Source of the DNA: an uncultured Bacteroidaceae bacterium
GTDB lineage: Bacteria; Bacteroidota; Bacteroidia; Bacteroidales; Bacteroidaceae
Reading direction: 5' to 3'
Assembly (NCBI GenBank): GCA_905235575.1
Contig: CAJOLZ010000017.1
Location: 43,730 to 107,729 of the forward strand
Length of the DNA: 64,000 bases
The first letter of the stretch is position 1, and every line of letters starts with the position of its first letter. Positions 19,307 to 28,549 of this stretch are shown piece by piece. The translations under genes and the position numbers were made by a program. The notes under the pieces are model-generated. The model did not search any database. It saw nothing but the letters and a program-made list of their open reading frames with translations, and was not told the DNA's origin.

Positions 19307-21442
19307 ATGGCTACTACAACCAAAGTTGCAAAGAGCACGTCCCCAAAGAAAGAGGCAAGCAAGAAGAAAACTGCAACGAGTAAGAAAGCTGAAAGTGGAA
19401 AGACAGTGGCAACTGCAGAGACCGCAATGCCAGCCCTGAAGCTAATCAAGAATGACCCTCTGCTGGCTGAGTTCGCACCTGCCATCGAAGGACGCCATCA
19501 GGCTGCACTCGACAAGATGGCAGTTTTGACCAATGGTGGCAAGATGACGCTGTCGGATTTTGCCAGTGGATATCTCTATTTCGGTCTGCACAAGGCCGAG
19601 AACGGGTGGGTCTTGCGCGAATGGGCACCTCACGCTAAAGCCATTTTCGTGGTGGGCGACTTCAACAAGTGGAAAGAAACCACCACCTATGCAATGAAGC
19701 GTATAAAGGGTACCGACAACTGGGAATTGAAGATTAACAATAAATCGTTCAAGCATGGTTCCCACTTCAAGCTTCATGTCTATTGGGACGGCGGCATGGG
19801 AGAGCGTATCCCGGCATGGGCAACACGAGTGGTGCAGGACCCTGAAACTCATCTCTTCAGTGCACAGGTATGGGATCCTAAGGAACCCTATAAGTGGAAA
19901 TCTCCGAAGGTGAAACCCGAGACGAATCCGTTGCTCATCTATGAGTGCCACATCGGTATGTCGCAGGACAAGGAAGGTGTCGGTACATACGAGGAGTTCC
20001 GCAAGAATGTGTTGCCGCGCATTGTGCGTTCGGGTTACAACTGCATACAGGTGATGGCCATACAGGAACATCCATACTATGGCAGTGCAGGCTATCATGT
20101 GAGCAATTTCTTCGCTCCGAGCAGTCGTTTTGGTACGCCCGAGGAACTGAAAGCACTCATCGACGAGGCTCATTCACAAGGTTTGGCTGTCATTATGGAC
20201 ATCGTGCACAGTCATTCGGTGAAGAACGAAAACGAAGGTTTGGGTAATTTTGCCGGTGACCCCAGCCAATACTTCTACAGCGGTCCCCGTCGCGAACATC
20301 CCGCATGGGACAGCCTTTGCTTCGACTATGGCAAGAACGAGGTGCTCCATTTCCTTCTCTCCAACTGCAAGTATTGGCTTGAAGAGTTCCACTTTGACGG
20401 CTTCCGCTTCGACGGTGTCACCTCGATGCTCTATCTCAGCCATGGCCTTGGCGAGGTCTTCACCCAGTATTCCGACTATTACAATGGTCATCAGGACGAC
20501 AACGCCATCTGCTATCTCACACTGGCCAACGAACTGATTCATCAGGTGAACAAGAACGCCATCACCATTGCCGAGGAAGTGAGCGGCATGCCCGGTCTGG
20601 CTTTGCCGGTGCGCGACGGAGGGTATGGCTTCGACTATCGCATGGCAATGAATATCCCCGACTACTGGATAAAGTGCATCAAGGAACTGCGTGATGAGAA
20701 CTGGAAACCCAGCTCGCTTTTCTGGGAAATGACAAATCGCAGGCAGGACGAGAAAACCATTTCGTATGCTGAAAGCCACGATCAGGCACTGGTGGGTGAC
20801 AAGACCATCATCTTCCGTCTGATTGATTCCGACATGTATTGGCATTTCAAGAAGGGCGACGAGACTTCCACTGTGGTTCGCGGAATAGCGTTGCACAAGA
20901 TGATTCGTCTGCTGACTGCCAGCACGATAAACGGTGGTTACCTTAACTTTATGGGCAACGAGTTCGGCCATCCAGAATGGATAGACTTCCCACACGAATC
21001 GAATGGTTGGAGTTACAAGTATGCTCGCCGTCAGTGGAATTTGGTGGACGACAAGACGCTCTGTTATCATTACCTGAATGATTTTGACATAGCGATGCTG
21101 AAGGTACTCAAGAAACAGAAGCAGATTCAGAAGCGTCCTGTGATTGAAATATGGCATAACGATGCCGACCAGGTTCTGGCTTTCCAGCGCGGCGACCTTC
21201 TCTTCTTCTTTAATTTCAGTCCCTACCGTTCCTATACTGGCTACGGCTTCATGGTACATCAGGGGGCCTACGAGTATTTGCTGAATACCGATGACGTGGC
21301 TTTCGGCGGGCAAGGTATCAACGACGACCGCATGCAGCATTTCACACTCTACGACCCCTTGTTGGCCAAGGACAACAAAGGTTGGCTGAAACTATATCTG
21401 CCAGCCCGTACGGCTTGTGTACTGCGTCAGGTGAGAGAGTAA
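19307..21442 (+). CDS. glgB: 1,4-alpha-glucan branching enzyme with a basic N-terminal tail
   Basis: The 711-aa protein has a CBM48 N-domain (GLHKAENGWVLREWAPHAKAIFVVGDFNKW) and a GH13 barrel. The catalytic nucleophile is Asp369 in FRFDGVTSML, the acid/base Glu423 in IAEEVSG, and the third Asp lies in SHDQ. This arrangement resembles the eukaryote-like GH13 subfamily 8. It adds alpha-1,6 branches to glycogen. Unusual is a lead of roughly 40 residues rich in Lys, Ala, Ser and Thr (KEASKKKTATSKKAESGK), which resembles a histone-H1-type tail and has no place in the catalytic fold. It ends at a long terminator hairpin. Confidence 0.95.
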   Translation: MATTTKVAKSTSPKKEASKKKTATSKKAESGKTVATAETAMPALKLIKNDPLLAEFAPAIEGRHQAALDKMAVLTNGGKMTLSDFASGYLYFGLHKAENGWVLREWAPHAKAIFVVGDFNKWKETTTYAMKRIKGTDNWELKINNKSFKHGSHFKLHVYWDGGMGERIPAWATRVVQDPETHLFSAQVWDPKEPYKWKSPKVKPETNPLLIYECHIGMSQDKEGVGTYEEFRKNVLPRIVRSGYNCIQVMAIQEHPYYGSAGYHVSNFFAPSSRFGTPEELKALIDEAHSQGLAVIMDIVHSHSVKNENEGLGNFAGDPSQYFYSGPRREHPAWDSLCFDYGKNEVLHFLLSNCKYWLEEFHFDGFRFDGVTSMLYLSHGLGEVFTQYSDYYNGHQDDNAICYLTLANELIHQVNKNAITIAEEVSGMPGLALPVRDGGYGFDYRMAMNIPDYWIKCIKELRDENWKPSSLFWEMTNRRQDEKTISYAESHDQALVGDKTIIFRLIDSDMYWHFKKGDETSTVVRGIALHKMIRLLTASTINGGYLNFMGNEFGHPEWIDFPHESNGWSYKYARRQWNLVDDKTLCYHYLNDFDIAMLKVLKKQKQIQKRPVIEIWHNDADQVLAFQRGDLLFFFNFSPYRSYTGYGFMVHQGAYEYLLNTDDVAFGGQGINDDRMQHFTLYDPLLAKDNKGWLKLYLPARTACVLRQVRE

Positions 21443-21460
21443 ACCGATGTTTGGGCTGAT

Positions 21461-22606
21461 ATGAGAAACACCAGTTCGAGAACCCAAAAGGCTGCACGGA
21501 CGATTACAATCGTCTGTGGCAGCCTTTTTATGTTCTTCTCGTTTCTCTATCTTTATGTGCTTCAGCCCTCGTTCCTTTGCCAACTTCAGTTTCAGCTTTC
21601 AGCCGGGCAGACGCATTATGTTCCTCTTGTGGGTGCGTTGCTCATCACCCTGCTGCTCACGTTGTTGGGGATGCTCATGCATCGCATACTGCCGCTCCCC
21701 GTACGAATGCAGTCGCTTGCATGGTTCCCCTCCTGTTGTCTGTTGATGCTGCTCACCTGCTGGCCACTGACATCGACGGGCAGCAATACGCGGCCTCTTC
21801 TGTGGATTGCTCTTCTGGCTGTAATTTTCGTCCTGTCGCTTTTTGTGGGGCATGCCTATCCTGATACGAGCAGCGACCGCGCCCCGTTTATTGCCTATCT
21901 CTCGCCAAACCTCATTGTTCTCTCATTGCTTTTCCTGCTGATAGGTCGCATGGGAAATACAGCCACGCCGCTGCAGTACGAGTTGCGAATGGCGCGTCTC
22001 ATTGATGAAGGTCGATACGAGGACGCACTCCGAGTGGGGGAGCACAGCCAGCAGATGTCGCGCCGTCTCACTTCGATGCGATGCTATGCGTTATGCGAGA
22101 CCGGGCAGATGGGCGACCGTCTCTTTCATTACACCCTGCAGGGAGGCAGTCAGCAGATGTTGCCACTCGTTTCCGACACGCTTCTGTTCGTCGACCTGCC
22201 TTCGCGTGTCTACCATCGCATGGGGTATGTGCCACGCGAGGCCGACAGCTTCTCCGTCGTGCAGTTTCTGGAGAAGGCATCTCAGGTCGACACCCTCGGT
22301 TCCCCAGTCCTGCGCACCTATCTGCTCTGTGCCCATCTTCTGGACCACCGTTTGCCGCGCTTTGTCCAGCTCTTGGCCGAGGATTCCATTCCTGCTGCAT
22401 CACTTCCCGAGCACTATCGCGAGGCACTTGTACTCTATGCTTCTCAGGATTCCACCTTCGAGTCACCTGTCGCAGACACTCGTCTGCAGGCCGACTTCGA
22501 CCGATTCCTGCAGACCATGAATGCCGATGCCGACCCCTTGTTGCCCGAGGACCGTTGCCGTCGCGACTTTGCCAACACCTATTGGTATTACTATTTCTTT
22601 CGCTGA
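21461..22606 (+). CDS. Polytopic membrane protein with soluble C-terminal half (possibly DUF6057-like)
   Basis: I see five hydrophobic segments in the first half (TIVCGSLFMFFSFLYLYVL; VPLVGALLITLLLTLLGML; FPSCCLLMLLTCWPL; LLWIALLAVIFVLSLFVG; PNLIVLSLLFLLIG). A soluble helical part of about 200 residues follows (LIDEGRYEDALRVGEHSQ), with the style of a TPR domain. I recall similar Bacteroidales proteins labelled DUF6057 but cannot confirm that. The first 20 codons coincide with a strong terminator-like hairpin, so either the gene starts inside it (ATG 21529 is an in-frame alternative) or the hairpin is coding. The 5' codons before 21529 add charged residues that would orient the first helix. 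Confidence 0.65.
   Translation: MRNTSSRTQKAARTITIVCGSLFMFFSFLYLYVLQPSFLCQLQFQLSAGQTHYVPLVGALLITLLLTLLGMLMHRILPLPVRMQSLAWFPSCCLLMLLTCWPLTSTGSNTRPLLWIALLAVIFVLSLFVGHAYPDTSSDRAPFIAYLSPNLIVLSLLFLLIGRMGNTATPLQYELRMARLIDEGRYEDALRVGEHSQQMSRRLTSMRCYALCETGQMGDRLFHYTLQGGSQQMLPLVSDTLLFVDLPSRVYHRMGYVPREADSFSVVQFLEKASQVDTLGSPVLRTYLLCAHLLDHRLPRFVQLLAEDSIPAASLPEHYREALVLYASQDSTFESPVADTRLQADFDRFLQTMNADADPLLPEDRCRRDFANTYWYYYFFR
21486..21529 (+). terminator. Long intrinsic terminator after glgB, overlapping the next ORF start
   Basis: GGCTGC (21490-21495) pairs with GCAGCC (21519-21524), and GACGATT (21499-21505) pairs with AATCGTC (21508-21514), inside an AAAA/TTTTT frame. The T5 run is 21525-21529. It lies 44 bp after the glgB stop. 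Confidence 0.85.
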
Positions 22607-22631
22607 TCAACCGATTAAACACTACATGTAA

Positions 22632-23045
22632 ATGAGGTTTCTCCTGCGTCTGCTGCTATTCATCGCGTTGCTTTGCAACTTCTCGGGCATCCGTTTGGGT
22701 GTCGGAGAGCATGGCGATGCACATGTCTCTTGCGACGGATGCGGGCAGATAAGCCGTCCGTCCGACCATCTCCGCGATGTGGCCGATGAGACGCAGGCTC
22801 CGCTGAGCAACATCTTCCGTCTCTCGCGGACTTCCCATCGTGTCCTCTCGTTCCGTCCGGTACGTTTGATACCCTCTCACGGAGGCAACCCCGGTCATTC
22901 GCAGGGGCGCTGGGCCGCATCTGCTGACGGCAAGACATCCCGAAATTACTTTCTTCCTCTGTGTCACAGCCAAGCCGGGCTGTGCGCAGCATTCACGTCT
23001 CCGCGTTTCTACTATGTCATTGCGCTGAGGCGTATTCTTTGTTAG
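22632..23045 (+). CDS. Small secreted hypothetical protein
   Basis: The 137-aa ORF begins with a clear signal peptide (MRFLLRLLLFIALLCNFSGI). The mature part has three Cys and ends SPRFYYVIALRRILC. I do not recognise a domain. Support for it being real is the signal peptide, the position in a plus-strand gene run (25 bp after the membrane protein, 68 bp before the next gene) and the absence of a better competing frame. The antisense ORFs here look like shadows. Function is unknown. Confidence 0.5.
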   Translation: MRFLLRLLLFIALLCNFSGIRLGVGEHGDAHVSCDGCGQISRPSDHLRDVADETQAPLSNIFRLSRTSHRVLSFRPVRLIPSHGGNPGHSQGRWAASADGKTSRNYFLPLCHSQAGLCAAFTSPRFYYVIALRRILC

Positions 23046-23113
23046 CCGTTCGCTCCGTCCACTTTCGGGAAGGAGGGCTTAACGGAATACTAACAAAGTT
23101 TGAATAAAAGAAA

Positions 23114-23503
23114 ATGGCAAACATAAAAAACCTGCAGATGTGGAAAACCATCTGCGCTGATGCTCGTGTAAGCGTCAGCACCTCGTTCTTTGGCCTGAAG
23201 ACATCGGCCGTATATCGTCCCACCAACAGCCCCATCGAGGCAAATATATTTGAGTTCGCTCAAGCCGACGGGCTGCAACTGCAACACATCCTCACATCGC
23301 GCAAGCCGCTCTCCGAGGCCCTCGGAAACTTCGTTCCAACGCCTACGACCAACGGCAACTACATGGCCGAGGTGTGCACTTCGCAAGACGGAGCCTTCGC
23401 AGCCGTACAGCTTTTGCAGTTCGAGCAGTTGGGCTACGAGCCTGTCACCGATGTCCTCATTTTCGAGGGCGACGATGCGCTCAGGCTTCAGCATATATTC
23501 TGA
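23114..23503 (+). CDS. Conserved hypothetical cytosolic protein
   Basis: The 129-aa product has no signal peptide or membrane segment. It starts MANIKNLQMWKTICADARVS and ends DVLIFEGDDALRLQHIF. I recognise the style as a small protein conserved in Bacteroidales but cannot name its function or a confirmed Pfam family. It has its own terminator directly after the stop codon. Confidence 0.7.
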   Translation: MANIKNLQMWKTICADARVSVSTSFFGLKTSAVYRPTNSPIEANIFEFAQADGLQLQHILTSRKPLSEALGNFVPTPTTNGNYMAEVCTSQDGAFAAVQLLQFEQLGYEPVTDVLIFEGDDALRLQHIF

Positions 23504-23504
23504 G

Positions 23505-23548
23505 AAAGTCCCCCTCGCTCCTTTCTACGGAAGGGGGCGAGGGCTTTT
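23505..23548 (+). terminator. Intrinsic terminator after the 129-aa gene
   Basis: AAAG plus CCCTCGC (23512-23518) pairs with GCGAGGG (23537-23543) plus CTTTT, with a 3-nt bulge. It starts 2 bp after the stop codon. Confidence 0.7.
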
Positions 23549-23628
23549 CATCCCGATGCGGTATAATCCCAAACAGGTCATCAGGAGAATGACCCGTGGG
23601 GCAAATTGTGTATTATAAAAACTGAATT

Positions 23629-25083
23629 ATGACATTTACAGCCGAGAATATCTTCTTTCTGGGAGCCCTGCTCGTTTTTGCCAGCATAGTCATCAGCAAG
23701 TGGGGCTATCGTTTCGGAGTCCCCACGCTCCTGCTCTTCCTCTTCACCGGCATGCTCTTCGGCAGCGAAGGGCTTGGGCTCGAGTTTCACAACCACGAGG
23801 ACGCGCAGCTCATTGGCATGCTCTCGCTCAGTGTCATCCTGTTTTCGGGCGGTATGGACACCAAGTGGCGCGACATCGCTCCCGTGGCCGCGCAGGGACT
23901 GATGCTTTCCACCGTCGGCGTCATGCTCACCACCGTCATCACCGGCCTGCTCATCTACTACCTCTCGCAGTGGACTCGTCTCGACATCGGCCTCTCGCTA
24001 CCCCTCTCCATGTTGCTTGCCGCCACTGTCTCGTCCACCGATTCGGCATCGGTCTTCAATCTGTTGCGCTCCCAAGGCATCGGTCTCAAACATCGTCTGC
24101 GTCCAACGCTCGAATTTGAGAGCGGTTCCAACGACCCCATGGCCTATGTCCTCACCATCGCCATGGTGGAGATGATTGTCTCGGCCGATCATTTCACGGC
24201 CATGGACCTTGCATCGAAGATTGTCGGGCAGCTCGCAGTGGGCGGTCTGATGGGCTATCTGGGAGGTAGGGTGCTCATGTGGACGGTGAATCATATCAAC
24301 CTGCCCAACCCCTCGCTCTATCCTGTGCTCGTCCTCAGCATGGTGCTCATCATTTTCACGCTCACCGACATGTTGCAAGGCAACGGATATCTCACCGTCT
24401 ATATTGTAGGACTGGTGGCCGGAAACAGCCGCCTGTCCTATCGGCGCGAGACCACTACCTTTATGCAGGGCGCCACCTGGCTGCTCCAGATAGTCATGTT
24501 CCTGACGCTCGGACTGCTGGTCAACCCCAGCGAAATGTTGCGCGTATGGCTCGTGGCGCTGGCCATCGGGCTGTTCATGATGTTCGTTTCGCGTCCGGTG
24601 GCTGTCTTCCTGTGCCTGCAGCCATTCCACGTGCCCACACGCGCCAAGCTTTTCCTCTCGTGGGTGGGGTTGCGCGGTGCCGTCCCCCTCATTTTCGCCA
24701 CCTATCCCGTCATCGCGGGCATCGAGGACGCCGATTTCCTCTTCAACGTGGTCTTCGTTATCACGATTCTCTCCCTCTCGGTGCAGGGAACCACCATCAC
24801 GTCCGTTGCACGGCGTCTCGACCTGGCCACCGACGAGCCCGAGACAGCAGACGGCTTCGGCATCGAACTGCCCGACGAACTGGAATCGCGACTGAGCGAG
24901 AAAACCCTCTCGGAGGCTGACCTTGAGGGTGGAAACCACCTTGCCGACATGAAGTTCTCCGAGGGCGAGCTGGTGATGATGATAAAGCGAAACGGAAGTT
25001 ACATCGTGCCAAACGGGCGGCTCGAACTGCAGGCCGGCGACATTCTGCTCACCATTTCCCACACCCGTCAGCCCTCCGTTTGA
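23629..25083 (+). CDS. CPA1-type cation/proton antiporter with C-terminal RCK domain (NhaP2/CvrA-like)
   Basis: The 484-aa protein has about 12 hydrophobic segments with the CPA1 core motif FESGSNDPMAYVLTIAM (the acidic residue of the ND pair is the likely ion-binding site) and GLRGAVPLIFATYPVIAG. The last 70 or so residues (EGELVMMIKRNGSYIVPNG, then LQAGDILLTISHT) form a TrkA-C/RCK_C domain. That combination is typical of K+/H+ antiporters of the NhaP2 group, which export K+ or Na+ in exchange for protons at the inner membrane. Substrate choice cannot be settled from sequence. Array 4 lies just downstream, before the convergent toxin operon. Confidence 0.9.
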   Translation: MTFTAENIFFLGALLVFASIVISKWGYRFGVPTLLLFLFTGMLFGSEGLGLEFHNHEDAQLIGMLSLSVILFSGGMDTKWRDIAPVAAQGLMLSTVGVMLTTVITGLLIYYLSQWTRLDIGLSLPLSMLLAATVSSTDSASVFNLLRSQGIGLKHRLRPTLEFESGSNDPMAYVLTIAMVEMIVSADHFTAMDLASKIVGQLAVGGLMGYLGGRVLMWTVNHINLPNPSLYPVLVLSMVLIIFTLTDMLQGNGYLTVYIVGLVAGNSRLSYRRETTTFMQGATWLLQIVMFLTLGLLVNPSEMLRVWLVALAIGLFMMFVSRPVAVFLCLQPFHVPTRAKLFLSWVGLRGAVPLIFATYPVIAGIEDADFLFNVVFVITILSLSVQGTTITSVARRLDLATDEPETADGFGIELPDELESRLSEKTLSEADLEGGNHLADMKFSEGELVMMIKRNGSYIVPNGRLELQAGDILLTISHTRQPSV

Positions 25084-25099
25084 GACCATAGTCGCAGAA

Positions 25100-25179
25100 C
25101 GCACCGCGGTCCTCGCTCCGACGCACCGTGCTGCGACAGCCAACGCACCACGTTGCGACAGCCGTCGCAGCGTGGTGCG
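25100..25179. repeat. 22-bp palindromic intergenic array 4 (80 bp, 4 units)
   Basis: A decayed first unit CGCACCGCGGTCCT is followed by cores CCGTGC, CCACGT and GCGTGG. Spacers are CGCTCCGA, ACAGCCAA and ACAGCCGT. TTTTT follows. It lies between convergent genes (NhaP-type antiporter and the toxin-partner ORF), where I saw no ordinary terminator. Confidence 0.9.
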
Positions 25180-25234
25180 TTTTTAACCCGAATAGGTCAG
25201 GATCCTTTATCCTTCCCTCGGTCCTTATATATAT

Positions 25235-25444
25235 TTATAAGGTATTGCGGTGGTGCAGTGGGTCTCCCTGCAGGCAGGTGCCCTGGGCGTGCTCTCCGTC
25301 AGGGACGAGGTTGATAATCTGCCCGTCGCGTTCCACCACGAGTGTCTGCCCATATTGTCGTGCCCGCTCCAGAAGCCGCTCCTGGGCAATGCGTATGCCT
25401 TCGTCGATGCGTTGCTGCATCTCCTTGATTTCTTGCTCGTTCAT
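25235..25444 (-). CDS. Small protein, putative partner of the zeta-like kinase
   Basis: This 69-aa ORF (MNEQEIKEMQQRIDEGIRIA, then LVVERDGQIINLVPDG) overlaps the end of the zeta-toxin-like gene by 4 nt (ATGA), so the two are translationally coupled. The N-terminal half is predicted helical and the second half looks like a short beta-hairpin. I recall small proteins of similar layout downstream of zeta-like genes in Bacteroides, so an antitoxin or regulator is a reasonable guess, but no known antitoxin motif is visible. Confidence 0.6.
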   Translation of the reverse strand: MNEQEIKEMQQRIDEGIRIAQERLLERARQYGQTLVVERDGQIINLVPDGEHAQGTCLQGDPLHHRNTL

Positions 25445-26052
25445 GCTTCTTGCCCCTCCTGCGGCTGGGAGTATATTGTGCGCATGGCCTCGAAGATTTC
25501 GGGCTCGAATGCAGTGATGTTTTCGGTGCCGTTGCCGGATGCTATCTTCACGGCAGGGCAGTTGCTGTTGTCGTAGAGTGTCCAGTAGTCAACCGCTGGG
25601 ATGTAGAGCTGGAAGAGGTTGTGCAGTCCGGCATCGTAGCGTCGCAGGATGACGTCGGTGGGGATGTTGTGCCCGCCCATGCTCACTCGCTGCTCCACGC
25701 GCCGTATGGCTTGCTCGGGGGTGCTGAGCGAGAAGAAGAGTAGGGTGACGAAGTATCCGCGGCGCTGGGCCTGCTGGATGAGCTTCACGTAGGAGCGCGT
25801 GGCGAGTGTGGTCTCGAAGGCGAATGTCTCGCCCTCCTTGAGCAGATGGATGATGCGGTCTATCATCAGTCGTCCGGCTTGCAGGGCCACGCCTTCGGGG
25901 TTGAAGGGTGAGAGCCCGGCGGCTATCTCGTCGGCATTGACAAACTCGCGGCAGTTGAGCTGCTCGGGCAGGAAGGTGAACGAGGCGGTGGTCTTTCCCG
26001 CACCGTTGCATCCTGCTATGATGTATAGGTTCATTTTCTTCTGTGCTGCCAT
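25441..26052 (-). CDS. Zeta-toxin-like P-loop kinase
   Basis: The 203-aa protein has a Walker A GCNGAGKTT at residues 14-22. FVNADEIAAGLSPFNPE (the NAD-type substrate loop) and FAFETTLATRSY follow, and then a region (LLFFSLSTPEQAIRRVEQRV) where zeta-family kinases place their Arg switch. Zeta toxins phosphorylate UDP-N-acetylglucosamine, but many chromosomal relatives have unknown targets. MNLYIIAGC at 26034 is an alternative start. It follows trmD on the same strand after 33 bp. In classical epsilon-zeta loci the antitoxin comes first; here the small partner is downstream, which is atypical. Confidence 0.78.
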   Translation of the reverse strand: MAAQKKMNLYIIAGCNGAGKTTASFTFLPEQLNCREFVNADEIAAGLSPFNPEGVALQAGRLMIDRIIHLLKEGETFAFETTLATRSYVKLIQQAQRRGYFVTLLFFSLSTPEQAIRRVEQRVSMGGHNIPTDVILRRYDAGLHNLFQLYIPAVDYWTLYDNSNCPAVKIASGNGTENITAFEPEIFEAMRTIYSQPQEGQEA

Positions 26053-26085
26053 AATGGTGTATGGGGTTCAAATGATGAATTATGC

Positions 26086-26763
26086 TTATGAATCAAGCAG
26101 GTCGGGGCGGAGGCGTCGGGTGCGTTCGAGGCTCTGGGTGAGTTCCCATTCCTTGATTTTCGCATCGTGGCCCGAGAGAAGTACGTCGGGCACGCGCCAT
26201 CCCTTGTATTCGGCCGGCCGTGTATAAATGGGGGCGGACAGGAGGTTGTCCTGGAACGAGTCGGAGAGGGCGCTCTGTTCGTCGCCGATGGCTCCGGGCA
26301 GAATGCGCACGATGGCGTCTGTCATCACTGCTGCGGCAAGTTCGCCTCCCGTCAGTACATAGTCGCCGATGGACACTTCTTTCGTGATGAGGTGTTCGCG
26401 GATGCGATAGTCTATGCCTTTGTAGTGCCCACACAGTATGATGAGGTTCTTGGCCAGCGAGAGGGTGTTGGCCATGGGCTGTGTGAAGCGCTCGCCATCG
26501 GGGCTGGTGAAGATGATCTCGTCGTATTCGCGCTCACTTTTCAACTGACTGATGCAGCGGTCGATTGGCTCGCACTGCATGACCATGCCAGGGAAACCAC
26601 CGAAGGGATAGTCGTCGACGCGGCGCCAGCGGTTGGTGCTGTAGTCGCGCAGGTTGTGGACATGGATTTCCACAAGGCCTTTCTTCTGTGCACGACCTAC
26701 GATGGACTCCTGCGTGAAGTTCTGAAGCAGTTCCGGGAGTACGGTGATTATGTCTATTCGCAT
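26086..26763 (-). CDS. trmD: tRNA (guanine(37)-N1)-methyltransferase
   Basis: The 225-aa SPOUT methyltransferase shows [17 protein letters not shown], the knot region [14 protein letters not shown] and [13 protein letters not shown], as expected for TrmD. It methylates G37 next to the anticodon of Leu, Pro and Arg tRNAs and prevents +1 frameshifting; it is normally essential. Here it is in a pyrimidine operon, overlapping the 3' end of pyrD by 10 bp, rather than in the rpsP-rimM-trmD-rplS cluster of many bacteria. Confidence 0.97.
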   Translation of the reverse strand: MRIDIITVLPELLQNFTQESIVGRAQKKGLVEIHVHNLRDYSTNRWRRVDDYPFGGFPGMVMQCEPIDRCISQLKSEREYDEIIFTSPDGERFTQPMANTLSLAKNLIILCGHYKGIDYRIREHLITKEVSIGDYVLTGGELAAAVMTDAIVRILPGAIGDEQSALSDSFQDNLLSAPIYTRPAEYKGWRVPDVLLSGHDAKIKEWELTQSLERTRRLRPDLLDS

Positions 26764-27662
26764 AGGCCGATGATGTCTGTTACGTGCTGGAATCCGTGAC
26801 GTTCCAGATAGTCGTTGATGCCCTGCGCCACGCGGATGGTGGTCGTGGGGTCTATGAAGTTGGCTGTCCCAATCTCAACGGCGCTTGCTCCTGCCAGCAG
26901 GAACTCGATGGCATCGGTGGCTGTCATGATGCCTCCCAGACCTATCACGGGAATCTGCACAGCGTGTGCCACTTGCCATACCATGCGCAGTGCTACGGGT
27001 TTCACGGCTGGTCCGCTGAGCCCACCTGTACCGATGCTGAGCACGCGGCGACGCCGTTCGGCATCGATGGCCATGCCCATGAGTGTATTGATGAGGCTTA
27101 CAGCGTCGGCTCCGGCATCCTGAACAGCCAGGGCGATGTCGGTGATGCTGGTCACGTTGGGACTGAGCTTCACGATGAGTGTCTTATCGTAAGCTTTTCT
27201 CACGGCGCGCACTACGCTGGCTGCACCATCTGTGGTGGTGCCGAATGCCATTCCGCCATGCTTTACGTTGGGGCACGAAATGTTCAGCTCAATGGCCGGA
27301 ATGCCTTCCAGTTCATTGATGCGTGCTGCACATTCGGCATAGTCCTCGGGCGAATTGCCAGAGACGTTCACGATGAAGTTCGCTGGGATATCTTTCAGCG
27401 AAGGGTATATATTTCGGCAGAAATAATCGACGCCCTTGTTCTGCAGACCTACGCAGTTGAGCATGCCTTGTGCTGTCTCGGCCATGCGCGGATAGGGATT
27501 GCCTTGGCGAGGTGCCAGTGTGGTGCCTTTGACGATGATGGCTCCGATGCCGTCAAGCGGTACGAAGTCCTGAAACTCCAGCCCGTAGCCGAACGTGCCG
27601 CTGGCTGTCATCACCGGATTCTTCAGTTGCAGTCCTGCTATGTTGATGCTTAAATCTGCCAT
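26754..27662 (-). CDS. pyrD: Dihydroorotate dehydrogenase B, catalytic subunit
   Basis: The 302-aa class 1B enzyme has the FMN-barrel motifs [26 protein letters not shown] (catalytic Cys) and [23 protein letters not shown]. It oxidises dihydroorotate to orotate and passes electrons to NAD+ through the PyrK subunit encoded just upstream. Its start overlaps the pyrK stop by 13 bp and its stop overlaps trmD by 10 bp. Confidence 0.96.
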   Translation of the reverse strand: MADLSINIAGLQLKNPVMTASGTFGYGLEFQDFVPLDGIGAIIVKGTTLAPRQGNPYPRMAETAQGMLNCVGLQNKGVDYFCRNIYPSLKDIPANFIVNVSGNSPEDYAECAARINELEGIPAIELNISCPNVKHGGMAFGTTTDGAASVVRAVRKAYDKTLIVKLSPNVTSITDIALAVQDAGADAVSLINTLMGMAIDAERRRRVLSIGTGGLSGPAVKPVALRMVWQVAHAVQIPVIGLGGIMTATDAIEFLLAGASAVEIGTANFIDPTTTIRVAQGINDYLERHGFQHVTDIIGLCE

Positions 27663-28429
27663 TTCAGTCTATTGATGTTTAAGACGGGACCCTCGGTGCA
27701 GACGCAGACATGCCCTTCTTGTGTGTCTTCCACACAACAGAGACATGCTCCGAGCCCGCAGGCCATCATGTTCTCCAAACTAACTTCGCAGGGGATGTCC
27801 TGCGCTTTTGCGTATCGTGCCACGGCTATCATCATGGGTTTCGGACCGCAGACGTGAATGCTGTCGAAGCGTTCTTCCTGCAACAGGCTGTGCTGGGTGA
27901 CGAATCCTTTTTCGCCTCGACTTCCGTCTTCCGTAGTGACGTAAACTCGGCCCAGCGCTTCGAAACGCTCCATCTGCAACAGGTCAGCTTGGCTGCGCGC
28001 ACCCAACAGGAAGGTCGGTTCGCATCCTGTTTCGTGCATCTGTTTTCCCAAGAAGAGCAGGGGAGCCACACCTACGCCTCCGCCGACGAGCAGTGGACGA
28101 TGTGTTTTTTCTGTGGGAAGCGTAAAACCTCGGCCCAGGGGAAGTACGGCGTTCAGCACGTCTCCTTCATGCAGACGAGCCAGCGCCTGAGTGCCGGCAC
28201 CCACAGTCTGTACCAGAAACCACACCTCATTGTGTGCTGTATCTACGTAATGAATGCTGATGGGGCGACGCAGAAATGTCTTGTCGCTGCCGTCCACTCG
28301 AAGCTGGGCAAACTGTCCTGCTTGCATCGATGGAAGTGGAGCCGACGGATTTGTTGCTCGCAATAAGACGTATCGCTCGTGTAGCCGTTCTACCGACGTC
28401 AGTGTTAAATCCAGAATTTGTTTACTCAT
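27650..28429 (-). CDS. pyrK: Dihydroorotate dehydrogenase B, electron transfer subunit
   Basis: I choose ATG 28429 ([20 protein letters not shown]), giving 259 aa; the longer ORF adds an unconserved stretch. The FAD-binding region [12 protein letters not shown], the NAD-binding stretch [18 protein letters not shown] and a C-terminal [2Fe-2S] cluster site [19 protein letters not shown] with a later Cys are all visible. It pairs with PyrD. The 120-bp gap to pyrC upstream could hold a promoter, but only a near match (TACCTTTA) is present. Confidence 0.95.
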   Translation of the reverse strand: MSKQILDLTLTSVERLHERYVLLRATNPSAPLPSMQAGQFAQLRVDGSDKTFLRRPISIHYVDTAHNEVWFLVQTVGAGTQALARLHEGDVLNAVLPLGRGFTLPTEKTHRPLLVGGGVGVAPLLFLGKQMHETGCEPTFLLGARSQADLLQMERFEALGRVYVTTEDGSRGEKGFVTQHSLLQEERFDSIHVCGPKPMMIAVARYAKAQDIPCEVSLENMMACGLGACLCCVEDTQEGHVCVCTEGPVLNINRLKWQI

Positions 28430-28549
28430 CTTGCAATGATGATTGCTGTTTCGGCTGTAAAGGTACAACATTTCAACGAAATAGCGGCATGTTTGCTGCA
28501 GTTTATCGTTTCGGTGTGTCCTTACTTCTTTATATGTTCTTTACCTATT

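Noticed and set aside
22068-22635. Long antisense ORFs opposite 22.0-22.6 kb
   Set aside because: Arg/Pro-rich composition typical of shadows of a high-GC gene; no domain, signal peptide or promoter.
26784-27653. 289-aa plus-strand ORF opposite pyrD
   Set aside because: Exactly opposite a certain gene, with Cys/His-rich shadow composition.
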